In this document: one piece after another, positions 10,911 to 23,475 of the stretch
Position numbering within the stretch: the stretch's first letter is position 1
Layout: each line of letters begins with the position of its first letter
Assembly (NCBI GenBank): GCA_944470555.2
Contig: OX104132.1
Span: 10,673,755 to 10,737,754 of the forward strand
Direction of reading: 5' to 3'
Length of the DNA stretch: 64,000 nt
Origin: Heterobilharzia americana
Lineage: Eukaryota; Platyhelminthes; Trematoda; Strigeidida; Schistosomatidae
The notes under the pieces: generated by a model
Told to the model about the DNA's origin: nothing
The model's database searches: none
Seen by the model: only the letters and a program-made list of their open reading frames with translations
Program-made: the position numbers and the translations under genes

Positions 10911-12600
10911 GAGATATCAGGATAGTAGAAAAAGTTACAGTTTCATGCATGCATGAATCTATAAAACACTACTGTCCAGCCATTACACTGTTCAAATCTT
11001 CAATGAGATACATTTATTGGTCACTGGACAGCAACCAATTTCATATTGTCTAGTCAAGTATTATTACCTCTAACGATAACGTCTGAATTATTTCCTATCA
11101 GTTGACCATTGACTAAACTTTGGTTTGCCAAATTTGTTTATAGAATTTGACTGGGCATTCATCAGAGTTTTACTGTCGGAAATTAGGTGATTAAATATTC
11201 GAGTCGAGCTAATGGATTGAATTCTCTTGTCTTCTGGTCTCACTTTCAGTTTCACTTGTCATTTCTGTACACTTTTATCTCAAGTGTGATTCGAAGAACT
11301 TGTTGTTGGACAGTAACCAATGTTATCATATACTCTGAGGTGGTGATGTGATTTCGTCAGTGAGGACTGATAGTCTGATAATCAAGTTCACTTGATCAAA
11401 TATCAATGCATGCTGGATTTAATGTTCTCTGAGTTCAGGAATATTTGTTGTAGGATTGAAATCGAGAAGTGAAGGGGTCACCAATGTAGCTGTTTAATCC
11501 TTAATGATTAGCAGTGATCTAAGTTTATTGATCAAATTTACAATGTGTGCATTAATCTAGGTGACACAACACTGCTCTGTACCCTGAGTTATGGATTCAT
11601 GTAAACATGTAAATAACTACTTCTTCTACTTTGATAAACCAACCGGGTATAATTGATTGGAATGTGCATTTTGACTCTTATTTTATCCACCTATAAAATT
11701 TTCACTTCATTTTACGAGAACATTTTCTGTCTTTGGAATAAATATCCATCAACTAATACTGTAGGTCAAACAACTACTGAAAACTATCTGTCATTGTACA
11801 AATCATTAACGATTCGAAAACAAGCGATGAGTGTCCCCGTAGGCTCAAACTAAAGCATAATAAAATGAAAGAGTAATTTATCGATGGTTAAACGATTTTA
11901 TTTTAACCATGACACTCTAAAAGGATATGAATAAACTTCTTTTATATTTGATTACGATAGCTCAAAGAAAAAAATTGTACTAATGAAGTTTGTGAAAATC
12001 TTTTCCCATCAAAAGTCAGTATCGAACTGCTGTAAAGATCTGCGATCGCATCCAGCTTAACGAGGAGAAACTATGTGATGTGCTAAGGATAGTGGTTTTT
12101 CAAATATCCTATAGGCTCTCCATTAAGATAGATATTCATCATACAACTGAATTAGTAAACAATGTTGGTATCTTAACTGAAGTTCTCATGAAGATTTGCT
12201 TTACTGGTGATAGTTAGATGCAGAATTCTAATCTCACTGGTTATTTCTGTACAGATTTGAACACAACTTCTTGATTCATTTGTCTATCTGTCTTGTATGA
12301 GTAAACATATTGTACTATTCTTGTACTTACTACATTAGCCTCAGTTTATAACTCCTTGTAGGCCGCAAAAAAAGCGACTATTAGTCTATAACTCTTTGTC
12401 GATAGCAGCGCAGATTTGATCACAGAACAAGTATTGCGTAACTTACGTTAGCTAATTCAAATTTATCTTTGCTATACAATCAACAAATAAAACGAAACGA
12501 ATAATGTGCAACCGTAAAACTGTATGCGTTTCGCTACTCACAATTTACAAGATAGTATAATTATGTACACAAGACTGTTTCCGGTAATTAAACAAGTATG
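10911..12600. other. Intergenic, no feature recognised
   Basis: No assignable ORF or repeat between the RTE fragment and the gene C promoter. Confidence 0.55.
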
Positions 12601-12640
12601 TTGTGTAGAGCGATGTTTTCGCCGAATAAATGATACTGTA

Positions 12641-12646
12641 TATAAA
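12641..12646 (+). promoter_or_regulatory. Candidate TATA box of gene C
   Basis: TATAAA in the context GTATATAAAGC, 43 bp before the gene C start codon. A transcription start 25-30 bp downstream would leave a 5' leader of under 20 nt. Position supports the assigned start; no transcript data. Confidence 0.5.
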
Positions 12647-12683
12647 GCGCTTTTCAGCTAATCTTTTATTATTTGTGTCAGAC

Positions 12684-12753
12684 ATGCTGAAATACTTTGG
12701 ACGGATTTCAGTTATCCTCCTGATTCTATCATTACAAGCAATATATACTACTG
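12684..12753 (+). CDS. Gene C exon 1: signal peptide of secreted double-knottin-like peptide
   Basis: Encodes MLKYFGRI then a hydrophobic core (SVILLILSLQAIY) and TT, 23 codons plus one base, ending at a GTAAG donor (12754). Length, phase 1 and design equal the first exons of genes B and D. Splicing to the acceptor ending at 20640 creates a GAT (Asp) junction codon and an 84-residue precursor. The intron is 7.9 kb and carries SINE and RTE insertions. The pairing with 20641-20825 is inferred from phase, distance and the absence of another candidate exon between. Confidence 0.8.
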
Positions 12754-12814
12754 GTAAGTAAGCTGATGTTATAACCGTAGATTTCTCTGTCATTTTCCAC
12801 TTTAAGTATTCACA

Positions 12815-13088
12815 AATATTTCAAGTTGTTATTCATTGTAGACTGAAATCAGCTGGAGGAACAAAGGAAACCTGGGAACACTGGATCCTGCCAGGGATCG
12901 AACCGGCGACATTCAGGTTCCGTTAGCTCACGATATAGCAAAACCGCCACCCAATATCATCGTTGAGTAAATATCCTCACGACCATCAGGCTTTGCCCAA
13001 CCGATCAAGACTTCTCATTAGGACTTCGGGAATACCTCTCGAAGCTGGTCACCAATGAGCACCAGTTCAATTGAATTTTGAGAGAGTT
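12815..13088 (-). mobile_element. Family-2 hammerhead SINE, minus, left arm of inverted pair
   Basis: Reverse complement has the B-box-like GGTTCGATCCCTGGC (near 12900) followed directly by the tail GTGTTCCCAGG; the ribozyme segment between is deleted (12885-12892). The region upstream of the tRNA-like head (12960-13085) matches the 5' part seen at 35560-35690. Confidence 0.65.
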
Positions 13089-13372
13089 GTAGGGATTTGT
13101 AAATATTTCAGGTGTTATTCATCTTAGACTGACATCAGTTGGAGGAACAACGGTGGCTCAATGTTAACGTGCTGGCCAGGGAACCTGAAGGTCGTGGGTT
13201 TGATCCCTGGCGGAGTCTTGGGTGCGCAGTGTTGAAGAGTCCCATACTACTAGTGGGACGAAACAGCTATCCAGTGCTCCCAGGTTTCCTTAGTTCCTCC
13301 AACTGATGTCAGTCTACGATGAATAACAATTTGAAATATTTCCAAACCCCACAACTCCCTCAATATTCACAA
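13089..13372 (+). mobile_element. Family-2 hammerhead SINE, plus, right arm of inverted pair
   Basis: Near-complete tRNA-like head: GGTGGCTCAATGTTAACG (A box), GGGTTTGATCC (B box), then the ribozyme region 13222-13278 and tail to CCACAACTCCCTC. Ribozyme stem II is a perfect six-pair helix (GTCCCA/TGGGAC), but the core begins TTGAAGA and the cleavage triplet is ATC, so activity is doubtful. Confidence 0.75.
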
Positions 13373-13704
13373 ATAAACAACTACACTTTTATGTTCTATT
13401 GAAATAAGACAATCCACTTTCCAAGATGAAATTGTGTTCAGTATGATTTTCTTGTTATAAGCCAGCAACTGGATTGTGACGGGTGCGATAAGTGAACTGA
13501 TGGTTCAAGGTTTCAAGTTCCATGATAACAAGCAGCCTCAAATAATTACAGAATAGATGATTAGTGCTTGTTGCCTTTCACTGATTTACTAACATATCTA
13601 TCTGTGATAAAGGCTGTTTCAAGATCAGTCAGTTGCTCACAAATGTCCTAATCAAGAATAGTATTATAAATGACTGTGATAGTGTAATAATTATGAAGAT
13701 TTCG

Positions 13705-14050
13705 TATAATTGTTTTTATATCCTACAGTCGTTGATTGGACCGAATTGATCAGTCTCTGTTGGCATATGGGCTCCTGTGCAGATGCCTCGATATTGCCTG
13801 TGTTCTAATTATATCAATGATGAATCACAGCTAGCAGTGGAATTCAGGATGCACATTTCATCCTATTTGGTACTCGTCAGCTGGATGCACCTGCTTCTTA
13901 ATGAGTGACGTTGTTCCCATCGGGATTCAGACTTGGAAGTGGTCGCATCGAACGCCAGTCGGTTATCCACTACACCACCGAGCCACGATAGCCACTTCTT
14001 GTGAGACGGGTATAGTTTTTAGTATAGAGTTGTTTTTATATCATACTGTC
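13705..14050 (-). mobile_element. Smα-like tRNA/hammerhead element (minus), left arm of inverted pair
   Basis: Complete unit on the minus strand: tRNA-like promoter (near 13995-13930), ribozyme 13841-13892, and tail to the GTCGTTGATTGG block at 13730. Confidence 0.82.
13841..13892 (-). ncRNA. Hammerhead ribozyme, Smα type, stem II weakened
   Basis: CTGACGA (13880-13874), GTACC...GGAT in stem II (one mismatch and one G-U), GAAA, and an ATC cleavage site before CTGAATTCC. The conserved core is complete. Confidence 0.65.
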
Positions 14051-14061
14051 GTTAATAATAC

Positions 14062-14400
14062 CATCATTAATATAATTAGAACATAGGGAATATTGAGGCA
14101 TTCTCATAGGGGCCAATATGCCAATGGAGACTGGTCAATTCGGTCCAATCAAGGACAGTAGGATATGAAAACAATTTTACTAAAACTATACCGTCACACA
14201 AGAAGTGGCTATTGTGTCTCAGTGGTGTGATTGATAACGCGATGGCGTCTGAGGCGACCGATCCTGAGTCCGAATCCCTATGGGAAAAACCTCACTCAGT
14301 GGGAAGCAGGTATATCCAGCTGACGAGTCCCAAATAGGATGAAACGCACATCCTGGATTCCACTGCTAGCCACAATCTATCATTAATACAATTATGAGGA
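14062..14400 (+). mobile_element. Smα-like tRNA/hammerhead element (plus), right arm of inverted pair
   Basis: A permuted full unit: begins in the post-ribozyme part (CATTAATATAATTAGAAC), runs through CCAATCAAGGACAG, the tRNA-like promoter (A-box region altered, B-box GAGTCCGAATCCC), the ribozyme at 14311-14366 and again to CATTAATACAATTATG. Both ends thus lie just 3' of the ribozyme. Confidence 0.85.
14311..14366 (+). ncRNA. Hammerhead ribozyme, Smα type, core intact
   Basis: CTGACGA at 14320, GTCC/GGAT stem II (terminal G-U), GAAA, ATC cleavage triplet, stem I ATCCAG with CTGGAT. Stem III has one A-U pair and a C-A mismatch. Confidence 0.72.
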
Positions 14401-15265
14401 TTTTAACTGGGCAAGATACATTTGTATTCTGTAGAACCTGATTCATGTATAAATTTAGCAAACAGCATAGAACTATCCTGTCATGTGAAATGTGTGAGTT
14501 TATGACCAACTTTTTAATAAGAGAAGTAAATGGACTTTTGCAATGTTAGGTGAATAAACTGGTCCTGATTTAGCATTATCAATCTACTTGAATCTGAATG
14601 GCGCTATAATGTATGGATTTCAGATTCACGAAGCAAGTCCATCCGGTTGAAACATGGGATGAATGACATGATTCTGTCTAGTTGTTATATATCAAAAGTC
14701 TTGGATTGATCACAGAGTGATGCATATTAGACTTTCAAATTGTTGATTATGTCAAAAAAATGCTAAGGTGTCCAATGTGCACTCGCTTCGAAATGTTTGC
14801 ATTCACTTTTTGAGTGAAAAACTCTCGATTCTTAAGGATTTGATCATATCTTGTTACTGTGCTCCATGCAAGTCTTGTTTCAAAGTCATTTATAAAGTGA
14901 AGGCAAACACTTCAACACACCAGAAACTTTTGCAAACCTTCTCTATGTGTTTAAGAAAGACACATACAGAAAAATGTCTTGAATCCCGAAAATAGCTTCT
15001 TAGACTTATCTACTGTTTAAGTGTTTGGAAACTCATTTTCTTGGCCAGTTAAGCTGAGTTTATTAATAATTTATACTCGCTTTCTTCGGAAGGCAATTTC
15101 TTATTGAGGGAAATTTGAAAATGTCTCATTACAAGCAGTATGCCTTTTCTGTCTATGTTAGTTAGTCAAGTCTCAAGAAATTATTCTAATCTCTTAAGTC
15201 AGCTACCTGGAAGTCCTCGGAAGGCATTAGGAGTCGTTCATTTGTTCAGTGAAACTCAAATCTGA
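14401..15265. other. Gene C intron, no feature recognised
   Basis: A 75-codon ORF (14768-14995) has some cysteines but no family pattern, signal peptide or splice-site logic, so I do not call a gene. Confidence 0.5.
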
Positions 15266-15269
15266 TGTT

Positions 15270-15800
15270 ATACTGAACTTGGTGACTATCAGAGGAATCC
15301 AGAATACACGATTCATCCTATTTAGAACTTGTCGACTGGATGTACCTACATCCCAGTCAATGATGTTGTTCCAACTGGAGCTCAAACCAATCGCCGTTCG
15401 CTCTAAATGCCAGAACGTTATCTACAAAGCCACTGGGGTCCAATAGCCACTTTCTTGCAACTCATAGAACAATTCAGCCATGTATAACAACAGAAAATTA
15501 CAAGTATCACACCAACAACTGATACCAGTTGCACAAAAGGTGACCATTTTGCCCAAAGTCTCTCAGTGGATGATAAAGCTGTGATGTTTGAAGTGAAGGG
15601 TACTGGGTCCCAGCTTCAGTGGGAACAACATCACTCACTGACGTGCACGTATATACAGCTCACTTGTCCCTGATTGCAATAAAGGCACATCTTGCATTCT
15701 TCTTCTAGTCACCAAGATTAATATAACGTCATGAATAAACAACAGTATCAAGGCATCTGTAAAGGAACTCATCTGGCAACAGAGGTGGATCAATTCGTCC
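15270..15800. mobile_element. Degraded Smα-like inverted pair (minus 15270-15470, plus 15535-15800)
   Basis: Left: minus element with GGAATCCAGAAT, CATCCTATTTAGAAC and TCGACTGGATGTACC blocks. Right: plus element with CTCTCAGTGGATGATAAAGC, CAGTGGGAACAACATCACTC and ACTTGTCCCTGATTGC. Ribozyme cores are both mutated. Confidence 0.6.
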
Positions 15801-15864
15801 CTGTGTAGACACGGGAAATTGCAAGTATCATAACTGAAATCTGATGTTTTCTTATTCACCAATC

Positions 15865-17140
15865 ACTGGCAGTTCATTGAACAAGGTCACACTCCAAGTT
15901 GTATCAGAGGACAAACTTCCTACCCTACTCATTTTCCACCCCTCAACAGTGCAGTCTGTTCAGTACAAATCTCAAAGTGCTTTTTTAATACCCACATTGA
16001 CTGTGAAAGACATTTAGAGACGTCAGTGTCTGTAGTTTGCTCAGTCTTTATCACCTTTCAAATTTAAAACATTTATTCACATACCTCTTCATCAATTTGT
16101 TAGCAAAGGATATTTTTATGATGAAGAGGAGGTTCTAAAATAAGCTGAACATTTCGACTTCTGGATAACTCAGATTTAATTTGCTGCAGAAGTTAGGTCA
16201 GTTGAAGAACGACTGAAAGCCTGACATTACATGTATGTAAACTGTTTGGTTTCGGCCTAAATCTTCTCGAAGATGCACACTATTGACTTCTAATACATAC
16301 TTATTAACGCCTTACACATCAACTGTCAGATTGACTTAGTGTGATGAAAACACATTAACATATACAATTCAATATAATAATGTGTGAAAAGTGTGAAGAC
16401 TATCCCCTTCTAGTTCATTAATCTCTTTGGCTAATATGGTACATTATGCTAGTCAGTGTGGTTTACAACCTAACCAAATGATATAGCGAGATCAGTCGGA
16501 TAACTGTGACTCGACAGACTTGTCTTTCTGTAATAGTATCATGGTTGAATTTCAGATGGAACAGTAGGTCATTGTAGGATTTGAAACAGCATGTTCTACG
16601 TTCAAATTCTACAACACATCAGGTTATCATGTCAACCAAAATTCATGATTACATCACCTATTGATTCTTCTTGATTTTCAGACAGAAACAAAATACTAAT
16701 CTTCTTTGAACTAATTCAATAATGTATATCTAGAAACTTAGGCTCTTGTTATATCACCTAAAAATTTCATGAAGTATGTTATTTGGTTTCATTAGGGTTT
16801 AGTTATGATTTGGAGAATGGAATGGAGTACATGTTCAAAACTTTTCAGTTTTTCTAAAGATTCTACTATTGATACTCGTCAAAGTAACCCCCAATATAAC
16901 AAGTTATCTTTATACAAATTCTTCGAATAATATTTGTCAAACGTGATATTGTTGTAGTGGTTAAGTAAAAAGTTAAAGAAGGTTAATCAGTATAAATCAT
17001 CATAACTATGAAGTGAGTGTTATAATCGAAGAAGAAGTAGCAACTAGAGTTCCGGTAAACTGTTTAAATTTGACTGTTAAGATTGTAGCAGATGTTCATT
17101 GTAGAAAAGAAGACTCAATAACAATCTGAACAACAAGGAA
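15865..17140. other. Gene C intron, no feature recognised
   Basis: No ORF or repeat that I can assign. Confidence 0.55.
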
Positions 17141-17142
17141 TA

Positions 17143-17420
17143 GTGATGATGGATAGTGGATAGCAGTGGAATCCAGGATGTTCATTTCGTACTATGTGGG
17201 ACTGACTGGTTAGCTGGATGTACCTGCTTCCCACTGAGTGAGGTTTTTCCCGCCGGGATTCGGACTCAGGATCGATCGCTTCAAACGTCATCACGTTATC
17301 CACTTCATCACCGAGTCGTGATAGCCACTTCTTGTGTGACGGGTATAGGTTTAGTGTTATTGCATGTATTACACCGTCATTGATTGTACTGAATTGATCC
17401 ATCTCTATTGGCATAGTAGA
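17143..17420 (-). mobile_element. Smα-like element (minus) with altered ribozyme core
   Basis: Reverse complement has the tRNA-like promoter (near 17310-17250), GGGAAGCAGGTACATCCAGC, then CTAACCAGTCAGTCCC where CTGACGAGTCCC is expected. The same rearranged core type occurs at 4545, which marks a subfamily without a functional ribozyme. Confidence 0.75.
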
Positions 17421-17699
17421 AAGTACACGATAAGAAAGAGGAATATATGAAACAGTTTCATACTTATTTTTAAAGGCAAACATTAAATATGCTGAATCAA
17501 TGAGAATATATATATGTATAGCTAGATATGACTACGTAAACATGATGTGGTTAATCACATAATCAAGTAATCATTTCAATATGATATAATTGCAATAATT
17601 TAAATGAAATGAAGTTAAGAGAAGAATAGGAGGAATCGAAACTGTAGAACTTATCTAATTTATCACTGATGAGCTGATTTTCATTCTACACTGTCTGAT

Positions 17700-17819
<120 letters not shown>

Positions 17820-18339
17820 ACAACTTCTTCTTATGTGAATAGCGAACTGACTTAAAATACCCAACGAGAAGAGAAATGCAAACCAATTGACTGGAATCTT
17901 CTTAACTCCAATATTCTTTATCAGAGATGATACATTGTACATTTAAGATGATTATTTGAAGAGTAAATGTTGATGATAACGTCGTCTAGTAAACAATCCT
18001 ATATGATTGTGAGTTATATCAATTCGACTAATGTAATATACAATCACATTGTAGTATAATGCTTAGATGGTATGCTGAGAATAATCAGATAAGTGTGACT
18101 TCATCGAAATAAATATATTGATAGTTCTAAAGAGAAATTATCAACTGATGTGAAGACTGTCATCATCAAGTGAAATAAATTGAGTAGAAATTTTAGTATA
18201 GATATCACACAGATGATAATATACAGCGGAAAATATTGAATATAATTGAAGCTTGCTTGTAATCTGTGATGTTGTTATGCAGATAGTGTGAAAGGTGAAA
18301 TATTCACTGGTTGAATATTTATCATGTATTCATGATTGA

Positions 18340-18940
18340 GCTTTCATTGATGTGAATTCAGTGTGGAGATCTACTGCACTGTACTGCACTGCACTGCACT
18401 GCACTCAGCATAAAGCGTGAACAAGATCTGCATTTTCAACAATAATTCAGTCAAGTACGTCAGTGCTCCTGTATGATGGTTGAGAAACTTGGTGTGTCAC
18501 ACAAAGCACTGACTACAAACTGCACACATGCATCATCAACAGCTGCCACCTACACTCACTCAATCATGAAGATCAGATCTGATGGTCAAAATAATAAGAA
18601 TAAGCAACAAGAAACTCTGACTGGCGACGAAACAACCAACCAACAACACAACCCAACAAATATGCAGGAGAAGAAAATGCAAATGGATTGGATTGGGCAT
18701 AAACTGAGTTGGCCCACTGAGAACATCACGTGACAGACCAGCTCCTTGAGTCGAATCCAAATGTGAAATGACTAGTTGGATGTCCGAGGTGAGGGTGACA
18801 TGGAGTAGATGGTGTGAGGAAGAAATGAAAGCTTGTCGGCAGTCATGGAGTGAGGTAGAAAAGACTGTAGAGAAGAGAGTGGAATGGAGGTGTACTACTG
18901 CAACCCTATGCTCCATTAGGAATCCAAGGGAAATAATAAT
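18340..18940 (+). mobile_element. RTE-type retrotransposon 3' end
   Basis: Contains the typical 3' coding remains: a CACTG pentamer run (18372-18403), GAACAAGATC, QCSCMMVEKLGVS-like and MDWIGHKLSWPTENIT, ending with the RTE tail CTATGCTCCATTAGGAATCC and an AT-rich trinucleotide tail. Frames are broken. Confidence 0.8.
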
Positions 18941-19319
18941 AATTATAATAATTGATAATTGAAGCAAATTTCTTAAATAGGAATCGACTTGAATATTCAG
19001 CATGATTTACTCCTGACAAACATTGAACTTTGTAGATGTAAATGAAATAGTAAGAAAACATAATATGTCTGAATAGTGTAATTTACTTGCTATAGACATT
19101 GTGAACAATCTCATTGATCACAATTGGACTTGTCATGAGAATATGCATGAAATTGACAATTTATTGACTTTTTTGTGTGGATTTACATGTATATTCCTTG
19201 ATGATGAATGCCAAGTTGAAAAAGAAATTTACATAAATGTTTATCAAGAGAGATAGGGAGTGAAAATATGGAATGAGGTGAAACTGGAGGTTGAAATAAC
19301 AATGAAGGCTAATAGAGTG

Positions 19320-19362
<43 letters not shown>

Positions 19363-20110
19363 TCATAATCGAACATCGAAATTGGTTTCAGAGTTGAATA
19401 TACCAGCTGAGGCTTAATATGATAACGTGATCTATTTCAGTTATATGTTTCTCAATCGAAGAATTTAGTCATATGATCGACATTTCTACATGTGTTAGAC
19501 TTGCTTACACAAGGCATTTGAAACGTATCCTGAAGGAAGTTGAAGTCACACTTCATGAGATCAGATAGAATTTGTTATCATACTGAACCTCCGTTGGTGC
19601 ATTCAACTCTGAAACCACTTTCAATGTACTATTATTTTCTCTCTATTGACTTTCATTCTTATTTCAACATTTAACTTAACCTTCCTACTCAATGTGTTTC
19701 CATATTTTCATCGTCTATCTCTCGATAACCTTTCATGTAAATACCTACGACAAATTCATGTATGATCAGACTGTTCAAAATGTGTTGTGCTAGAACAATA
19801 CACAGTTCAGACAAATTGCGTTTCCTTAATGATTTACCTAAATGTATAAAAGGAAATAATTATTTTATACATTTGGTCAGCATTTTACAGATAACTTTCA
19901 AGCCAGCCATATGGTCTGTATCAAGATTTAAGTGGAAACTGTGGAAGTCAATGACAGTTGAGCTAGAGATTACTCAGTTCAATTTAATCGTCTCAGTGTT
20001 TGGTCAGAAGGTTATAAAATGTACTTTCACACACACACAGCTTGTCACATTTATCCATACTGCTATTATTATGATTATCATCATCATTACTATTACTATT
20101 ATTGTTATTA
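18941..20110. other. Gene C intron; (TAA)n at 19318-19361, otherwise nothing recognised
   Basis: A plus ORF at 19762-20121 has no recognised domain and ends in a low-complexity ATT tract. Confidence 0.5.
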
Positions 20111-20114
20111 TTTA

Positions 20115-20608
20115 TCCCTAGGGTGCCTAGTAGAACATAGGGATTCAGTAGCACGTCTCAATTACCCTCTCTTCTTTGCAATATTTTCAACCTTGCTCCA
20201 CGGCTACCCACAAGCTCTCATTCCTTCCTCATATCATCTCCTCCATGTCACCATCAGATCGGACGCTGAACTCGTCGTTTTCCATCTGGGTTCCACTCGA
20301 GTGCCTGGTATGGCACGTGATGTCCTTGAATGGTCTTCTCAGTGAATGCCCAATTCATCTCCACTTCCTTCCAGTGCATATTTTTTGAGCGACATGTCCT
20401 TGGTTGGTTCGTTGCCAGTCAGCCAGCCAGAATTCCTCGTTCGTTATTCTTATTATTCTGGCCATCTCATGTGATCTTCAGTATGGAGTGAGCGTAGGTG
20501 ACAGTTGTTGGTGAGTGTGTGTAGTTTGTTGGAAATTCATTTCGTAAAGCGCCAAGTCTCTCAACCATCATATAGAAGCACTGACTTGACATTGGTGTTG
20601 AATGTAAT
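20115..20608 (-). mobile_element. RTE-type retrotransposon 3' end, next to gene C exon 2
   Basis: Minus strand, with the 3' tail (CTATGTTCTACTAGGCACCC) at the left after an ATT repeat. Carries the WIGH/LRRP-type coding remains. Its right edge is about 30 bp from the gene C acceptor, so the polypyrimidine tract is essentially the only non-RTE sequence left there. Confidence 0.8.
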
Positions 20609-20640
20609 TCTTTAATTTTTAATTTGATTCTCTCTTTCAG

Positions 20641-20825
20641 ATGCTTGTAAACAGATTGGTCAAAGATGTTCAAAAACTGTGTTTGATGCTTGTTGTGGTA
20701 ATACTGTTTGTAAACTAAGTGGTCCATTCTATGGTGAATGTGTAAGGTGTTTAGATTCAGGAGAGAGTTGCTGGAGGAATTCTGAATGCTGTTCAGGTCT
20801 ATGCACTTGGCTTACATGTGTTTAA
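20641..20825 (+). CDS. Gene C exon 2: mature 12-cysteine double-knottin-like peptide
   Basis: Follows a strong acceptor (TTCTCTCTTTCAG). After the split Asp codon it reads [18 protein letters not shown] and ends CTWLTCV with a stop at 20823-20825. Cysteine spacing is identical to gene B at all twelve positions. Both ends of the mature peptide are cut close to cysteines 1 and 12. Charged or hydrophobic positions between cysteines differ from B and D, while SKTVF, the LSG.F.G.C loop and the W before the last cysteine are kept. No disabling change is visible. Likely secreted; function unknown. Confidence 0.9.
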
Positions 20826-20877
20826 CTGGTCATATTACCACGTCTGTAAAGAGCAACGCTGATGGTGTAGTGTCATG

Positions 20878-20883
20878 AATAAA
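20878..20883 (+). promoter_or_regulatory. Polyadenylation signal AATAAA of gene C
   Basis: The hexamer lies 53 bp after the stop codon in the context GAATAAAAC, a normal distance for a short 3' UTR. Confidence 0.65.
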
Positions 20884-21189
20884 ACTTTCATTAATATATC
20901 CTACTAATTGAAATATTTTTGTTTTAGAAATGGTGATGTTGATGAGCACCACTACTCAATATCGCCTTTGAGTTATTGTTTCGAAGTTTAATCATTTAGT
21001 AGTGAGTATAGTGATTATTTAACTTAGAGACTGTGGAAACTTGTCTAAGAGGAGTTGAACGATTGGAAAGCGGGTATATAAAGAATAAATGTTAAGAAAA
21101 TAAACAAAATTATTGTTACAATTTAACGAAAAAAGAAGTGAACTTTAGAAATTCCTCTCAAGTTAGCAAATCATTCACTCAAATGCAAC

Positions 21190-21414
21190 TGGGTTCCACT
21201 CAAGGATGGTAGACCCTCGAGTAGAACCCAGATGGGAAGCGACAAGTTGGGCGTCGGAGGCAAGGTTGACATAGAGGAGATGATGTGAGAAAGAAATGAG
21301 AGCTTGTGGGATGTCGTAAAGCCAGATTCAAAAAATTTCATAGAAGAGAGTGCACTGGAGACGTGCTACTGAAGCCTTATGTTCCATTAGGAAACCAAGG
21401 AACAAATACTAATG

Positions 21415-21450
<36 letters not shown>
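21190..21450 (+). mobile_element. RTE-type 3' end with (AAT)n tail
   Basis: Blocks CGAGTAGAACCCAGATGGG, GGTTGACATAGAGGAGATG and TTATGTTCCATTAGGAAACC match other RTE 3' ends, then an AAT repeat at 21411-21447. Confidence 0.8.
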
Positions 21451-22885
21451 GGCATTACTGTTTCCATATGGATTCATGTTCAAAAATATCCTTCCTTGTT
21501 TCAATTTGATTTCTACAGTTAACATCATTTTCTATTTGAGTATTCAGTGAACTCTTAAAGTGAAGTGACTTCATATCATAGACATCTGTTATGCAATAAA
21601 GTGTTCGTGTAGTAATTTAATATCATAATTCGATGGATTACTATTGTTCCAAATGACAATAATCAATCTGTAATAGAATGATCCAGTTTACAGAACACTG
21701 TATAAAAAGTATTGGTCGGTTATAACTTTATTCACCAAAGATTTGGACATGTATTCTACAACTTATCTATGTTAATCGTTATGATGTAGGTCAGCAAATT
21801 ATCAACAGCTGATAGCTACATAACTGTTTAAAGTATCCCCAAAAAACATTAGATGAAAAAGATTTTTGTGATATCCACTGAGGCCCAGATGATCAAAAGT
21901 AAACTGAAACACTTTAATTTCTATGATTTCTCAGAAATGGAGATAAGCAAATGTGAAAGAATTTTCAGCAATCAATAAAGTGTCGAACATAAAAGTTGAT
22001 ATTGGGTAATGACTGGAAGTGAAATGAAAAGTCTTTTAATCTCAGCATGAATCGGATCAGTGACCTATGGGTTGACAGACCGTTGTTCTACATACTGTTC
22101 TACGAGTCTCAGTGACTGACTTGACTTCATTCTCATTCTATTCATTAGACATTTTCCCCTAATTAGTAACTGAATAGTCTACTTGTAGAAAATCAGTCGG
22201 TTTAGGTAAACAGCTGACTTTATTGATAACAGAGTTTCAACGGAATAAAAATTATAATCTTCACTCTATTTAAACGTATAACCAAGACTAAACATTTGTC
22301 TAAATACAAAATGTCTAGTCTCATAGTTATCACATATTTTGCCAGGCTTTACAGTCAATCTGTTCCTAAAATACTGATGAGTAACAAGAATGAACGATTA
22401 TCTCAAGTGATTATTCATCGAGAGTGACCAGTGAGAAAAATACTATGCCTAAAACTGTAGTAATAATAATAGTAGTTTCGATCGATCCAGTGATAATCAG
22501 TCTCTGATTGAGATTTTAACTTAGAATACCAACCCACTAGACAAGAAAAAAAAATTAGAGTGAAAATAGTTTCTGATGATTACTTACAATTGAAACTGTC
22601 GAGTATTGACGATTTAGTGGTATTCTAATCAAGTATTTAATAAGTGGATTGAGAAAATCTGAGTCAGGAAAGTCATTTTATGTTTTCATCAGTGCATCAG
22701 TGCTCAAAGACGGTCTGTGCAGTTTAAATTCTTCTATACAAAAAGAACAGAAAACCATTCCAGTAAGGAAAAACTTTTCTATTCGACGAAATCATTATCT
22801 TAGCTCTACATTCATGTCGTACTAATGGAAACTATTACTTTCCTGTGTAGCTTCATTCAATCCCATAGTTGATTGGAACATTGAT
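21451..22885. other. Intergenic, no feature recognised
   Basis: No assignable ORF or repeat. Confidence 0.55.
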
Positions 22886-22889
22886 ATCC

Positions 22890-23475
22890 CAAATCACTAT
22901 TTAATAAACGAACTTCTTAGATATATCTACTTCAAACGTGCCACTCAGATTCAACAACCCAATCTACAGATAAATAGACAGTATGACAATGGCATCGCCT
23001 CTCATACTCTTCCTAGCCGACTGCACTTTGGTAAGTCTGGAAAACAGCCTTATCATCAATAATCATACATACATGATTGATATACTCTTCACTTCTGACG
23101 AGAATAGGAATCTCGAAGACCTGCTTCAGACTTTAAATAGTGTTCATCCTCTCGTCATATTCACTTCAGAAAAAGACTCGAATTGAAAATTCCACCTACT
23201 TGACATCCAACTTCAAAGCGAATGTGACAATCCAATCAAGAGATCTATTTACAGAAATCCTACTTGGAGTGGGCAGTTTATTGATTCCCTAAGCTGTGTC
23301 GTTAAGTAGAAAGAAGAATCTTATCGATTCACCCTATTCAAGAATGTGAAGAATATGGATGGAGGATATCAGAGAAGGTGAACTAGAAAATCTGAAAGAA
23401 ATCCTTATAAAAGGTGGATACCCCCCTGAAATTTATAGGTGTGAACATCATGGAACGTGTGAACGCTGCTTAGAA
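22890..23475 (+). mobile_element. Penelope-like element reverse transcriptase remnant
   Basis: Across several frames one reads ELLRYIYFK, QINRQYDNGIAS then PLILFLADCTLVSLENS, NLEDLLQTLNSVHPLVIF, then after a stop KFHLLDIQLQSECDNPIKRS and RNPTWSGQFIDS. These follow the order of the PLE reverse transcriptase palm and downstream region (NSVHP, LLDI, PTWSGQ are characteristic as recalled). No intact frame; the GIY-YIG part is absent. Confidence 0.8.

Noticed and set aside
14768..14995. Cysteine-containing 75-codon ORF in gene C intron as another family member
   Set aside because: Lacks the CC pairs and the C-6-C spacing, and has no acceptor in phase 1.
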